From positions 148,797,592 to 148,861,591 of the forward strand of contig NC_134832.1 of NCBI RefSeq assembly GCF_004210375.1: a stretch of 64,000 bases of DNA, written 5' to 3'. This DNA is from Tachypleus tridentatus. Its lineage: Eukaryota; Arthropoda; Merostomata; Xiphosura; Limulidae. Shown in pieces: positions 47,385 through 59,036 of this stretch (its first letter is position 1; each line of letters starts with the position of its first letter). Position numbers and translations under genes: made by a program. The notes beneath the pieces are model-generated. The model was not told the origin of the DNA. It did no database searches and was given only the letters and a program-made list of their open reading frames with translations.

Positions 47385-49062
47385 ACTGATTTATTTCTAA
47401 CTAGACATGTCACTTAGTCGTGCATGTGCCTAAAAGGGTTGTGTGATGGGAAACAAAAGCTGTAATTTAAAAGTTTTCACAGTAACCTCAGTGTAAACCT
47501 AGATTACCGTCACCCTGAAATTTATAAAATTGACTAAGCGATTTTCCCTTTTCTTTTTTTGCAACGCTTGTAATGAGGTTTTCTTAGGAACAAAACCCAT
47601 TCTCTTTTTTGCAACGCTTGTGGTGAGGTTTCCTTAGGAACAAAACGTTTCTAAACAACACCCTTTTTATCGTCTCTTAAGACTTTTCGAGAGATATTTC
47701 TAAGAGAAAAATAAGAGTATTTGATAAAATATCTTGTCACTTTCCATACAAATTCTCTTAATAATTGTTAGTACACAACTTGACAAAAGGCATTTAGATT
47801 GAAAGATACGTTTTCAAAGAAAATAAAAAAAAGGAAGGACGGAAAGTGTGTGACAATGACACAGTCCTGTTTATGTATGGTTCTACATTACAGGACTATA
47901 GTTAAAGGGGCTCTTTGAAATATATTTATCTACAATTTGGACAACAGTTAGTGACCGCGCCCATGTCTATTTCAGTGTAACCTTTGTCATACCAGCACTG
48001 TACATTCAACTTGAATAATTCCACCCTCTCGAATTCTAATGTCTACAAAATTATATATATATCCGGTATTCGGATGGTTGATGACCTAATTCAACGGAAG
48101 ACTTGATTTCAATTTCTTTGAACTATTTTGTTGATAAAAAAATATCAAAATATTTCTCAGAAAATTTGGTGGGATGGTTTGTAAACATTAAGTAAATGAC
48201 TAAATGAAACATTAATGTAGAAAATCATGCCAACAATAAAATGTAATATAACGTATAATGCTTTTAAGAGTAAAATCTAATTATGTGGAATAATAGTTAT
48301 GTAGAACAGTGAACAGAACAATATATATATATATCATAGGCCATTAGCCAATCACAATCTCACATGATTACAATCCAGCCAATCATTTCACTCGACCATG
48401 CATGACTTCTTGGGATACATGTCTTCAAAAGCTTTAGTTTAAATTGAGGTAAAGCATGTTTTCTTACGATGCGCTTTTACTCTTTTTTTACAACTGTTAA
48501 TTTTATGTTAAAGAAATAATCGATGAAAATTGGGTAGTTATCGTGAGACTGATCACAAACTTCATTCACCCACGATTGTTGAGTTGCGAATGGAAACTAG
48601 AACATCACCGGATGCGTATTGTATTTAATACCTGCTTATACTCTGAGACAGAACGACGAATGATTTAACTTGTAACCAGAGACACGAATTCAAATACACA
48701 GTTTATTTATCGCAAAAATCAAAGGGGCCCAAAATTTCCTTAAGATTTTAAAGGAAAAACAAGGTAACTTCAGAAGCTCTAATCAAAATTATTTGTGGAA
48801 ACGGTTACTAAAATGTGTTTATTTTTTTAGCTCGACTCGTCTTTTAGGTATTAGGTTTGATTTTCAAGAATAAGGCAACTTATGCAAAAGATTCAAAATG
48901 AACAAGGCACTAATTAGTAAATGAAACTCAAATACATATAAAACACAAAATTATTCAAGAGCAAAGGGTTTATTATTAATAACCTCTTTGCATTACTGTA
49001 AACATTTATGAGAAAATAATCTTCCGATGTAGTTACTTTGAAATAGTAAAAAAACACAAATG
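47385..49062. other. intronic spacer with a small duplication
   Basis: Mostly single-copy AT-rich DNA. At 47548-47647 a segment of about 53 bp is tandemly duplicated (TTTTTTGCAACGCTTG, AGGTTTTCTTAGGAACAAAAC). An AT dinucleotide run lies near 48323-48334. Two CCAATCA sites near 48346-48387 are noted without claim of function. Confidence 0.5.
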
Positions 49063-49205
49063 ATTGTTATATATAATAACTATATGTTATATGTTATTAC
49101 TATGTGTAATAACTAATATATAATAATAACTATATTTTAATAACTAATATATAATAATAACTATGTGTAATAACTAATATATAATAATAACTATATGTAA
49201 TAACT
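49063..49205. repeat. AT-rich simple repeat (TAATAACTATATG type)
   Basis: Interrupted repeats of AATAACTATATGTAATAACT and TAATATATAATAATAAC. AT-only apart from occasional C and G. Confidence 0.85.
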
Positions 49206-49251
49206 GATTAGTTAATGTAAGCGATGAATGTATTTCACCTTGCATTTGTTT

Positions 49252-52080
49252 TAACTCTCCAATTAAACAAAGAAAAACAGTCTTACCTCCCCAAGTAAAC
49301 AAGAAAAACACAGTCTTACCTCCCCAAGTAAACAAGGAAAACTGTCTTACCTCCCCAAGTAATCAAGGATAAACATAGTCTTAACTCCCCAAGTAAACAA
49401 GGAAAAACAGAGTATTACCTCCTCAAGTAAGCAAGAAAAAACACCGTCTCACTTCCCCAAGTAAACAACTAAAAACACAGTCTCACCACCCCAAGTAAGC
49501 AAGAAAAAACACCGTCTCACTTCCCCAAGTAAACAACTAAAAACACAGTCTTACCTCCCCAAGTAAACAAGAAAAAACACCGTCTCACTTCCCCAAGTAA
49601 ACAACTAAAAACACAGTCTCACCACCCCAAGGTAAGCAAGAAAAAAACACCGTCTCACTTCCCCAAGTAAACAACTAAAAACACAGTCTTACCTCCCCAA
49701 GTAAACAAGAAAAAACACCGTCTCACTTCCCCAAGTAAACAACTAAAAACACAGTCTCACCACCCCAAGTAAGCAAGAAAAAACACCGTCTCACTTCCCC
49801 AAGTAAACAAGTAAAAACACAGTCTTACCTCCCCAAGTAAACAAGAAAAACACCGTCTCACCTCCCCAAGTAAACAAGTAAAAACACAGTCTTACCTCCC
49901 CAAGTAAACAAGAAAAAACACAGTCTTATTTCCCCAAGTAAACAAGCAAAAACATAATCTCACTTCCCCAAGTAAACAAGTAAAAACACAGTCTTATTTC
50001 CCCAAGTAAACAAGCAAAAACATAATCTCACTTCCCCAAGTAAACAAGTAAAAACACAGTCTTACCTCCCCAAGTAAACAAGTAAAAACATAATCTCACT
50101 TCCCCAAGTAAACAAGTAAAAACACAGTCTTACCTCCCCAAGTAAACAAGTAAAAACATAATCTCACTTCCCCAAGTAAACAAGTAAAAACACAGTCTTA
50201 CCTCCCCAAGTAAACAAGTAAAAACATAATCTCACTTCCCCAAGTAAACAAGTAAAAACACAGTCTCACTTCCCCAAGTAAACAAGTAAAAACACAGTCT
50301 TACCACCCCAAGTAAACAAGTAAAAACACAGTCTTATTTCCCCAAGTAAACAAGCAAAAACATAATCTCACTTCCCCAAGTAAACAAGTAAAAACACAGT
50401 CTTACCTCCCCAAGTAAACAAGTAAAAACATAATCTCACTTCCCCAAGTAAACAAGTAAAAACACAGTCTTACCTCCCCAAGTAAACAAGTAAAAACACA
50501 GTCTTACCTCCCCAAGTAAACAAGTAAAAACACAGTCTTACCTCCCCAAGTAAACAAGTAAAAACACAGTCTCACCTCCCCAAGTAAACAAGTAAAAACA
50601 CAGTCTTACCTCCCCAAGTAAACAAGTAAAACATAATCTCACTTCCCCAAGTAAACAAGTAAAAACACAGTCTTACCTCCCCAAGTAAACAAGAAAAACA
50701 CCGTCTCACCTCCCCAAGTAAACAAGTAAAAACACAGTCTCACCTCCCCAAGTAAACAAGTAAAACACAGTCTTACCTCCCCAAGTAAACAAGTAAAACA
50801 CAGTCTTATTTCCCCAAGTAAACAAGTAAAAACACAATCTCACTTCCCCAAGTAAACAAGTAAAACACAGTCTTACCTCCCCAAGTAAACAAGTAAAACA
50901 TAATCTCACTTCCCCAAGTAAACAAGTAAAAACACAGTCTTACCTCCCCAAGTAAACAAGTAAAAACATAATCTCACTTCCCCAAGTAAACAAGTAAAAA
51001 CACAGTCTTACCTCCCCAAGTAAACAAGTAAAAACATAATCTCACTTCCCCAAGTAAACAAGTAAAAACACAGTCTCACCTCCCCAAGTAAACAAGTAAA
51101 AACACAGTCTTACCACCCCAAGTAAACAAGTAAAACACAGTCTTATTTCCCCAAGTAAACAAGTAAAAAACATAGTCTCACCTCCCCAAGTAAACAAGTA
51201 AAACACAGTCTTACCTCCCCAAGTAAACAAGTAAAAACATAATCTCACCTCCCCAAGTAAACAAGTAAAACACAGTCTTAACTCCCCAAGTAAACAAGTC
51301 CCCAAGTAAAAACATACAGTCTCACCTCCCCAAGTAAACAAGTAAAACACAGTCTTACCTCCCCAAGTAAAACAAGTCCCCAAAAACATAATCTCACTTC
51401 CCCAAGTAAACAAGTAAAAACACAGTCTTACCTCCCCAAGTAAACAAGAAAAACACCGTCTCACCTCCCCAAGTAAACAAGTAAAAACACAGTCTCACCT
51501 CCCCAAGTAAACAAGTAAAACATAATCTCACTTCCCCAAGTAAACAAGTAAAAACACAGTCTTACCTCCCCAAGTAAACAAGTAAAAACACAGTCTCACC
51601 TCCCCAAGTAAACAAGTAAAAACACAGTCTTACCTCCCCAAGTAAACAACTAAAAACACAATCTCACTTCCCCAAGTAAACAAGTAAAAACACAGTCTCA
51701 CCTCCCCAAGTAAACAACTAAAAACACAGTCTCACCTCCCCAAGTAAACAACTAAAAACACAGTCTCACCTCCCCAAGTAAACAAGTAAAAACACAGTCT
51801 TACCTCCCCAAGTAAACAAGGAAAAACACAGTCTTATCTTTCAAAGTCAACAAGAATAAACACAGTTATCTTAAAAGTAAACAAAGATAAGCACCGTCTT
51901 AATTCTCAAGAAAACAAGTAAAAATAATTTCTTATCAACACAAGTAAACAAGCTTATCTCACTAAGTAAACAAGGATAAACACTGTCTTATCTCCCCAAG
52001 TTAACAAAGACAAAAAAGTTTTAACTTCCCAAATAAACAAGTAAGTACAATACTGTTTTAGCTCCCCAAGTAAAACTGTA
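49252..52080 (-). repeat. 34-bp minisatellite, about 82 units
   Basis: Plus-strand units read CTTACCTCCCCAAGTAAACA followed by AGTAAAAACACAGT. An alternate unit reads CTCACTTCCCCAAG with AACATAAT. Alternation of the two types, for example from 49980 to 50260, makes 68-bp dimers. Edge units (49252-49440 and 51830-52080) are more worn than the centre. On the minus strand each unit contains GGGGAGGTAAG, a consensus splice donor. Frames such as 51042-51464 on the minus strand are repeat by-products. The array continues in worn form after the Penelope fragment (52263-52350). Confidence 0.96.
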
Positions 52081-52084
52081 TTCT

Positions 52085-52262
52085 AATGACGGCTGGTATG
52101 GGTATTAACACTTTAATTAAAATTAAGTACTAAACAACGTTTCGACCTTCTCAGGTCATATTCAGGTTAACAGAGAAAGTTTGTAAATAACCGTTGCTGG
52201 GTACGTCTTAGGGACAAGAGTGTAAACCAGTACGGGATTGTAGGGGGCGTTGTAGTTAGAAA
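52085..52262 (-). mobile_element. Penelope-like 3'-end fragment inside the minisatellite
   Basis: Minus-strand GACCTGAGAAGGTCGAAACG and the GGGGGCG-type block near 52243 match the 3' region of the element at 30501-30690. The hammerhead core CTGACGA reads CTGAATA here, so the conserved G8 is lost. No coding sequence remains. Worn units of the 34-bp array lie on both sides. Confidence 0.7.
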
Positions 52263-52468
52263 GGAAAACACTGTTTTATCTCTCTATGTAAACTACTAGA
52301 AAAACAGTCTTGTCTCTCCAATTAAAATAGATGAAACACTATTTTATATCTCTGATTTAAGGAGAGTTTTTGAAACTTCTCACCACTGAGTTTCTCACGA
52401 CCTGTTTTTACTAATATTTAATGAAACTAATTTTCATGTTTAATTTATAATTTTTCTTTTAAAATTCT

Positions 52469-52580
52469 CTCCAGATGGCTCAGCAGTAAGTATGAGAGCG
52501 TTAAATATTTGCATGTTTCGAAAACAAATGTGGGCACAGTAAGAGTAGGCCTTTTTACAGTTTTGCGATTAACAAAAAAC
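52469..52580 (+). mobile_element. SINE B copy, sense, diverged
   Basis: CTCCAGATGGCTCAGCAGTA with A-box TGGCTCAGCAG, AGTATGAGAGCGTTAAATAT, AATGTGGGCACAGTAAGAGT and a TTTTGCGATTAACAAAAAAC tail. One of the few SINE B copies that keeps the tRNA-like 5' end in sense orientation. Confidence 0.7.
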
Positions 52581-52764
52581 GGAAAATATCGTTTAGAAAT
52601 GAATTTCGCTTTTCAGTTTCAAGGTTTGTCCTGGACATACTTCCGATGTAACTAGTCTTACAGGAACAGCGTTGTTGTAACTGTACAACTCTGGATTAAG
52701 TGTTAGCGAACAGAGTTCTTGTGATGTATTCACTTCAAACAGTAACACTAGTTCCTTGAGTACG

Positions 52765-54135
52765 TATATTGTGACACTTACCACTATTTGTGGATATATA
52801 GTATAATGTTGTGACACTTAACACTGTTTGTGGGTGTATAATATATTGTGACACCACTGATTGTGGGTATATAATATAATGTTGTGACCCTTATCACTAT
52901 TTGTGGGTGTATAATGTTGTGACACTTACCACTGATTATGGGTATATAATATAATGTTGTGACCCTTATCACTATTTGTGGGTGTATAATGTTGTGACAC
53001 TTACTACTGTTTGTGGGTGTATAATGTTGTGACACTTACCACTGATTATGGGTATATAATATAATGTTGTGACCCTTATCACTATTTGTGGGTGTATAAT
53101 GTTGTGACACTTACTACTGTTTGGGGGTATATAGTATGATGTTGTGACCCTTACCACTGATTATGGGTATATAATATAATGTTGTGACCCTTATCACTAT
53201 TTGTGGGTGTATAATGTTGTAACACTTACTACTATTTGGGGGTATATAGTATGATGTTGTGACCCTTATCACTATTTGTGGGTGTATAATGTTGTGACAC
53301 CACTGATTATGGGTATATAATATAATGTTGTGACCCTTATTACTATTTGTGGGTATATATACATAAATACATTTTATATATATATAAAATGTTTTTGATC
53401 ATTGTTCGTGGATATACTGTATAATGCTGTGACACTTTCCACTGTTTGTAGGTATATTATATAATGTTGTGACACTTAACATTGTTTATGAGTATATTGT
53501 AAAAAGTTGTGACACTTATTACTGTTTGTGGGTATATTGTATAATGTGGCATTTAACACTATTATATAATGTTCTGACACTAATCATTGTTTGTGGGCAT
53601 ATTATATGATGTTTTACCACTTATTGTTTGTGTGTATATTGTGTAATGTTGTGACACGTATCACTATTTGTGTATATATATTATGTTGTGACACTGATCA
53701 TTGTTTGTGGGTATATTGTATAATATTGTAACACTTAATACTGTTTGTGGGTATACTGTATAATGTTGTAACACTTAATACTGTTTGTGGGTATACTGTA
53801 TAATGTTGTAACACTTAATACTGTTTGTGGGTATACTGTATAATGTTGTAACACTTAATACTGTTTGTGGGTATATAGTATAATGTTGTGACACTTAACA
53901 CTGTTTGTGGATATATATTATGTTGTGACACTCATCATTGTTTGTGGGTATATTGTATAATGTTGTAACACTTAATACTGTTTGTGGGTATACTGTATAA
54001 TGTGACACTTATCACTGTTTGTGGGTACATATATATATATATATTATGTTGTGACACTGATCATTGTTTGTGGGTATATTGTATAGTATTCTAACACTTA
54101 TCACTGTTTGTGAGTGTACAGTATAATGTTCGACA
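52765..54135. repeat. 40-bp minisatellite, about 33 units
   Basis: Units read CTGTTTGTGGGTATACTGTA then TAATGTTGTAACACTTAATA. The left part (52765-53350) has shortened units (GGGTGTATAATGTTGTGACA) arranged in a repeated block: a segment of about 120 bp recurs at 52857, 52940, 53042 and 53160. Four units at 53740-53870 are nearly identical, a sign of recent expansion. Short AT runs interrupt at 53350 and 54030. Confidence 0.94.
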
Positions 54136-54937
54136 TTCTACCGTTATTTTTTTAGATGTATTTTCTCAGATTTACTGCTATGTTGTTCTATTGTGAGATG
54201 CAACTTTCTTCTTGTAATCTATATTTAACTTGGTTTTCATACCATGTTCACTGCCAATAAGATTCAGTTATTTAATATTCAGTAATGTTTTATGTTTGTA
54301 CCTGATAAGAGATCAACATCAAAACACTAAAACATTTAATAAATGTATTCATTTTCTTTGTAAAATACACAGAAATTTCTATCATTAGTTCGTGGGATTG
54401 ATTGCCTCATTTATCGTATTTTTACTGAACTGTTTTGAATATATTATTAAGGATACACCAATCAATATTAGGGACTGATATTTGGCGTAGAAATATTAAC
54501 TTAGAAACGTGTGTTTAACAACCCATTAACCCACATGACCCACCATAATGAGTTATAAAACACTCTGAAGATGTTAATCCAGAACGATGGGTGCCTGGGA
54601 CTTTCGTCAGGTGGTATTTAAAAGAGTCGTCATGATGAAGAACCTAGGCGTCGTATGTTCTTGAATAAGTGATATTGTAGTTTAATAAATATATGGTGTT
54701 ATCATTTTTCTGACTTGCCACTGCTATATAAAATAATATATACTATTATTTTGTTTCTATTTTTATATTTAACTCCATAGATTTAAATGTAAAGTGGAAA
54801 AATCAAATCACGTTAGACCAGTTTAGGAGTTTGGTAGAGAAAGGTTTTGTAATAATATAAATGTATTCATTAGCAATACAGTAATGATAACTATTAACAC
54901 GAAACTTCATTCTACTGTGGTAGGGGAAAGAGGAACG
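54136..54937. other. intronic spacer, nothing recognised
   Basis: Single-copy AT-rich DNA with no supported exon. Confidence 0.4.
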
Positions 54938-55195
54938 GTTCGTTTTGAATTTCCCGCAAAGCAGCACGAGTTCTGCCCGAACTAGCCGTCTCTAGTGTAG
55001 CATTGAACAACTAGATGGAAGGTAGCCAGTCATCACCACCCACCGCCAACTCTTGGGCTACTCTATTACAAACGAATAGCGGGATTGACCGTTATATTAT
55101 AACATATGGGTGAAATGTCATGTTTAATGGAACTGGGATTCGAACTCGCAGATTGCGAGTCGAGCGCCCTAACCACTTTGCCATACCAGACCAAT
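54938..55195 (-). mobile_element. SINE A, antisense, diverged
   Basis: TTTTGAATTTCCCGCAAAGC, CACCCACCGCCAACTCTTGG, GGGATTGACCGTTATATTAT and GGATTCGAACTCGCAGATTG with a CATACCAGACC head. The stretch between the B box and TTATAAC is partly deleted. Confidence 0.88.
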
Positions 55196-56350
55196 GGTTT
55201 AAATTCTTGAGCAGAGTGTTAACCCAATTAGCCAAAGTCCTGGTATCCAGTTCGGGAGGTTCTTTTTCACTTATTGTCATTTTCGATTAAAATAATGTTT
55301 CTCAGAAAGTGTACCATTACTAATTCATAATTACATGAATTTCAAATTTTAATAATACAATATTTATTTTTTACCCAAAGTGAGGTAAAATCGCGTTTCA
55401 GATTTTATCGTGTTTCATTGAGATAACAAGGCTCACTGATAGCTTTATAATACCCTTACATTCACAGGTTAGTGATGGTAAACAAAAGGAAATAAATTTC
55501 GGAAAAATTCTACGTACTGTTATTCACTTCAATAGTTTATATAAATTTGTCATAATTCGCAGTCAAAATAAATCCTTTCACAAAGAAAGCCAAACCACGT
55601 AATTATCTTCAAGTAATAAAGTTTGTGAAAGTGCCAGAAATTTAACAAAACAACAATATCCAAGTTCTCGCTTTATTTACATAATTCGGGTTTTAATCCT
55701 ATAATTTTTTTTGATTTTTAAATATTTTTAAAGCGGAACGTGTTATCCATGAAATTTTGTCCCAGTTTTGTATTTATGCAACAAATCTAATGCACTAATT
55801 TAAAGATATTTGGAACTTCAACTATCAGATATTTGACTAGTGTAGAATCGTGTTCGAGACTCGGTCTGGTGATTTCAGTCGTTAAATTAATAGGAATATC
55901 GAGAAGATAATATAGTTGTTAGAATCTCGAACTGATTATTAGTTTTCACCATCCTATTTAACTTGCTGTACCTGGAACTTCGTTTGTTACTAAATATCTC
56001 ATACGTACCGTTATTGATTCTCTTCAGTGCTTTTGATGCTTCTTTGGCATTTTGCCTTTTATGCAGTATTTAATATTTTTTTAGTGTAGTTTATTCGCAC
56101 CAGTGTTTTGACTTTTAATTTATCTGTGTCCGTGTCAGGTATTTGTAAAATATTCAATGTGTCTGTAACTTTCATTTCTGTATAACTTTACACGACATTT
56201 ACACAGTGTCACCAGAACTCTCGTGATAACCTTCTGTGTTTAATATTTCAGCTTAACTTTTGCATTTTCAAAGTTTTACAGTACTGAATTCGAGGTTTTA
56301 AAATCTTAAACTCTAATAATTAATCACCTACTATTTTCTTTACATTTTAG
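55196..56350. other. 3' end of inferred intron
   Basis: Single-copy AT-rich DNA ending in the polypyrimidine tract and acceptor TTTCTTTACATTTTAG at 56350. No internal exon supported. Confidence 0.45.
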
Positions 56351-58071
56351 TGAGAAAGTCCGAGATGGGTGAATACAGCAGTGAGAATAACCATGGTGTT
56401 CATCCCATTAACAACCACCTACCTCCACCTATTCCTTGCATTGGGAATTACAAAATGTACCTTCCTTTATTCTTGAAGTCCATCAACCCTGAACCGAATT
56501 ATGAAAATTCTTCTAATGAATCTGAAGAAATAAGTTTATTAAACTCAACAATAGAAAATCTCGAAGATTTAATAGTCAATAAAAATGAACAAAGAATAAA
56601 TATTACAAGTTTTCAGCCAGGAGATACTCAGCACCTATCACATCTTTATTCGATTATTCCTAACAGATACAGAAATACTGAGGACTCAGAAATTCCAATG
56701 TTTTACGACGTTAATAACGGAATATTAGCTCAAACTAACCATCACAATACAGAAACAATGGAAAACAGTAAAGGAGATGAATCTTCACTGACGAATTTAC
56801 GTGTTCGTAAACTCAGATTTCCAAAGATAGAAAGTGGCAACAGAGGTAAAAGTTCATCAAAGCAAGCTGTTATATCTTTAAATAGAAAAACAAAAAATAG
56901 ACCAAGTACCATCAGAAAACGAAGTGGAATAAAATATCCAATAAAAAGTAAAGCAATATATCAGACCATAGAGAACCAAGATGTCTCTACAGACCGTAAT
57001 GACTCAAGTTTTATTCCAACTATTGCTATTTCAAAACCATCAGAACCTAACTTACGAAACAAGGATTTCAGAACCAAAGAACTGAAACTGCCACCAAAAT
57101 TTTCAGATGGGCAAACAACAAATGATAATCAAAACTACAGTCTAAAAAAATCACGAAATTCTCATGGTGAATTACCTTACTTTTTGAACACTCGCAGAGG
57201 AGTGAGTGGAGTTAGTCTTAACCTAACACCACCATTTACTGCTCCTCAAAAATCGACAAATGAACACAAAACAGTTATTACGAACTATTTCAAAACCAAA
57301 GAAATGAAACTGTCACCAAAATTTTCTCAAATTTATGCAGTCTTTCTGCCCATAGAAAAAGAAAAGGTTAATGCCCAGTACAAGGATGATAAACCATCCA
57401 CCATCCACATGGTCCGAATAAGACGTGCGCTAGCCAAATCAGCCAAGCCTTCAATAAATGAAGCTCCATTTCACATTGACAATAGAAATTCATCAAAACC
57501 GGGAAACCGTATAGATCAGTTTTCAGCAATATCCGATAGAAATCCTGATGAAGCAGAAACAAGATTTTATCCTTCTCGTGGTCCTTATGGCCCTCCAGCA
57601 TTTCCTGATTATCCACCCTTTTTTGGCAGGTTCGATGGTCCTCCTCGACCAACATTTAATAATCAACGTTTTTTTAACAGAGGTTTCCAAGGTAGAGCTT
57701 TCTTTCCAGATTTACACAGACCCCAACCTCGTTTCTATCATGGTGCTGAAACAAAAAGGTTCAGATATGGACTTCTTGGAAGCGGCAATTTCGATATCAT
57801 TCGTGGTGGAATATTTGCTTTTGACGAACCTACTCCGTTTCCTCGACATGGACTACAGGAATTTGGCTTTGGAAATAATAATTTTCCTCCTTTCAATTAT
57901 GATCCATATTCTAATCACGGTCCCACATTGGGTTTCCAAGGGTTTAATAACTTTCCAAATAGTTTAATTAATGCCCTGTCCGAGGAACGAATCACAAGTG
58001 CAAATGGATCTACAAGTTCGACTACTCAACAACTTACAAGAACAACTGACGACCTCATGGCAGAGGACTAA
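56351..58071 (+). CDS. terminal exon of putative secreted Gly/Pro/Phe-rich protein
   Basis: The only long non-repetitive open frame: 572 codons after the acceptor to TAA at 58069-58071. Joined to the 41881 exon it makes a protein of about 599 residues with a signal peptide, hence probably extracellular. There is no in-frame ATG at its start, which supports an upstream exon. Visible parts, in full-protein numbering: an acidic, Asn/Ser-rich N-terminal region to about 150; a basic region about 170-390 with three related motifs (LRVRKLRFPK near 176, FRTKELKLPPKFS at 266-278, FKTKEMKLSPKFS at 340-352); a furin-type site RIRR at 382-385; then a Gly/Pro/Phe/Arg-rich region (GPYGPPAFPDYPPFFGRF) and GSGNFDIIRGGIF from about 503; and a Ser/Thr-rich acidic end. 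No catalytic domain or cysteine framework. I do not recognise the family. A cuticle, matrix or precursor protein is possible, but that is inference. Two other-frame readings (57548-57967 plus, 57368-57655 minus) are shadows. Confidence 0.8.
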
Positions 58072-58346
58072 GAGTTGTAATGAGGGTTAAACCAATATTC
58101 GATTTCTATTTTACGCTTACAAAAATTAATTGCTTTCATATAAATATTATCTTAAGCCTTCCACTGGCTCTCTAGCAACTCTAAAGGTGTATAACACTGA
58201 AAACCTCTTTTCGATACCTTTAATGGGGTCAGCATACATAGCCCGTTGTTTAGCTTCGCACTTTACAAACAAAACACTCTCTCAAAGCCAGGAGATCCTT
58301 GATAAAAGATAAACACACGACGACCTAATAATTATTTTAAATCCAC

Positions 58347-58352
58347 ATTAAA
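58347..58352 (+). terminator. possible polyadenylation signal (ATTAAA)
   Basis: ATTAAA, the common variant signal, lies 276 bp past the stop codon of the plus-strand gene. No AATAAA is seen between the stop and here. Weak support. Confidence 0.25.
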
Positions 58353-58384
58353 TTGGATTTATCTATAATTATTTACGATTTGCA

Positions 58385-58605
58385 TTGCCTCGTAGCTAAA
58401 GTACTCGTTTTACATTTTGCAGGTTTCTAACCCCCTCACTTTCACCCGTGAGGTACGTAAAATTGGGTCAGTTCTATTATTCATTGGTAAAAAGAGTAGC
58501 TCAAGAGTAGACAAGATGCGATCCCTCTAGTTTACACTTTAACAATTAGAGATGGGTAGTGCAGATAGCTCCAGAGCAGTTTGGCGTGAAATTCCACAAA
58601 CGAAT
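58385..58605 (+). mobile_element. SINE A relic, sense
   Basis: GCCTCGTAGCTAAAGTACTC, TCACCCGTGAGGTACG, CTATTATTCATTGGTAAAAA, GAGTAGCTCAAGAGTAG and GCGTGAAATTCCACAAACG match the SINE A order at reduced similarity. The B box is lost. Confidence 0.75.
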
Positions 58606-58787
58606 CTATAATTCTATTTTCAATAACCGCATGAACTCGCATTTATATGTTACTGCATAACATAAGACATTAGTTTTAATCAAGTTGTTACTCTATTTTT
58701 CAGACATGAAGCTATCAGTTGAGGTTACACTTTTCCTTAGTGTGAAGTCACATATATTCTGAAACATGATATTCAATTTCTTCGTTT

Positions 58788-59036
58788 TTTAATTTTAACT
58801 TTCACGCAAAATTACAAGAGGGCGATCTGCACTAGTCGTTCCTATTTTAGCAGCATAAGACTTGAGGGAAGGCAGCTAGTCATCACCAACTCTTACCAAC
58901 CAACTGTGGGATTGACCGTAAATTAAAACGTACCCAGGCCTTAAAGGGGTGAACATGTTTGGTGTGATGTGAATTCGAACCTGCGACCCGCAGATTACGA
59001 GTTTGTGTTCCTTAACCAGCTAGTCATGCCGGGCCG
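58788..59036 (-). mobile_element. SINE A, antisense, diverged
   Basis: AACTTTCACGCAAAATTACA, AGACTTGAGGGAAGGCAGC, TAGTCATCACCAACTCTTAC, TTCGAACCTGCGACCCGCAG and TCATGCCGGGCC. Short deletion in the CCGCCAACTCTTGGGCTAC block. Confidence 0.9.

Larger units (their letters stand above)
41960..56350 (+). other. inferred 14.4-kb intron of the secreted-protein gene
   Basis: Donor GTAAGT at 41960 and acceptor TATTTTCTTTACATTTTAG ending at 56350 in the same orientation. The interval has SINEs, a Penelope fragment and several minisatellites but no other exon I can support. If the gene model is right, most of the middle of this window is transcribed. Confidence 0.45.

Noticed and set aside
50706-51464. 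Minus-strand frames rich in CLLGEVRLCF and LFTWGG
   Set aside because: Minus-strand reading of the 34-bp minisatellite.
52593-52817. Minus-strand 74-codon frame ahead of the 40-bp array
   Set aside because: Composition is plausible, but there is no clear splice acceptor and its N-terminal part comes from the array.
475-54135. Tandem arrays considered as CRISPR arrays
   Set aside because: There are no unique spacers between repeats, no cas genes, and the genome is eukaryotic.
57368-57967. Frames overlapping the large exon in other readings
   Set aside because: Shadows of the 56351-58071 exon, with poorer composition and no splice signals.
19430-59036. tRNA-like heads with A and B boxes as functional tRNA genes
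   Set aside because: They do not close an acceptor stem, the anticodon arms are mismatched, and each is fused to a SINE body.
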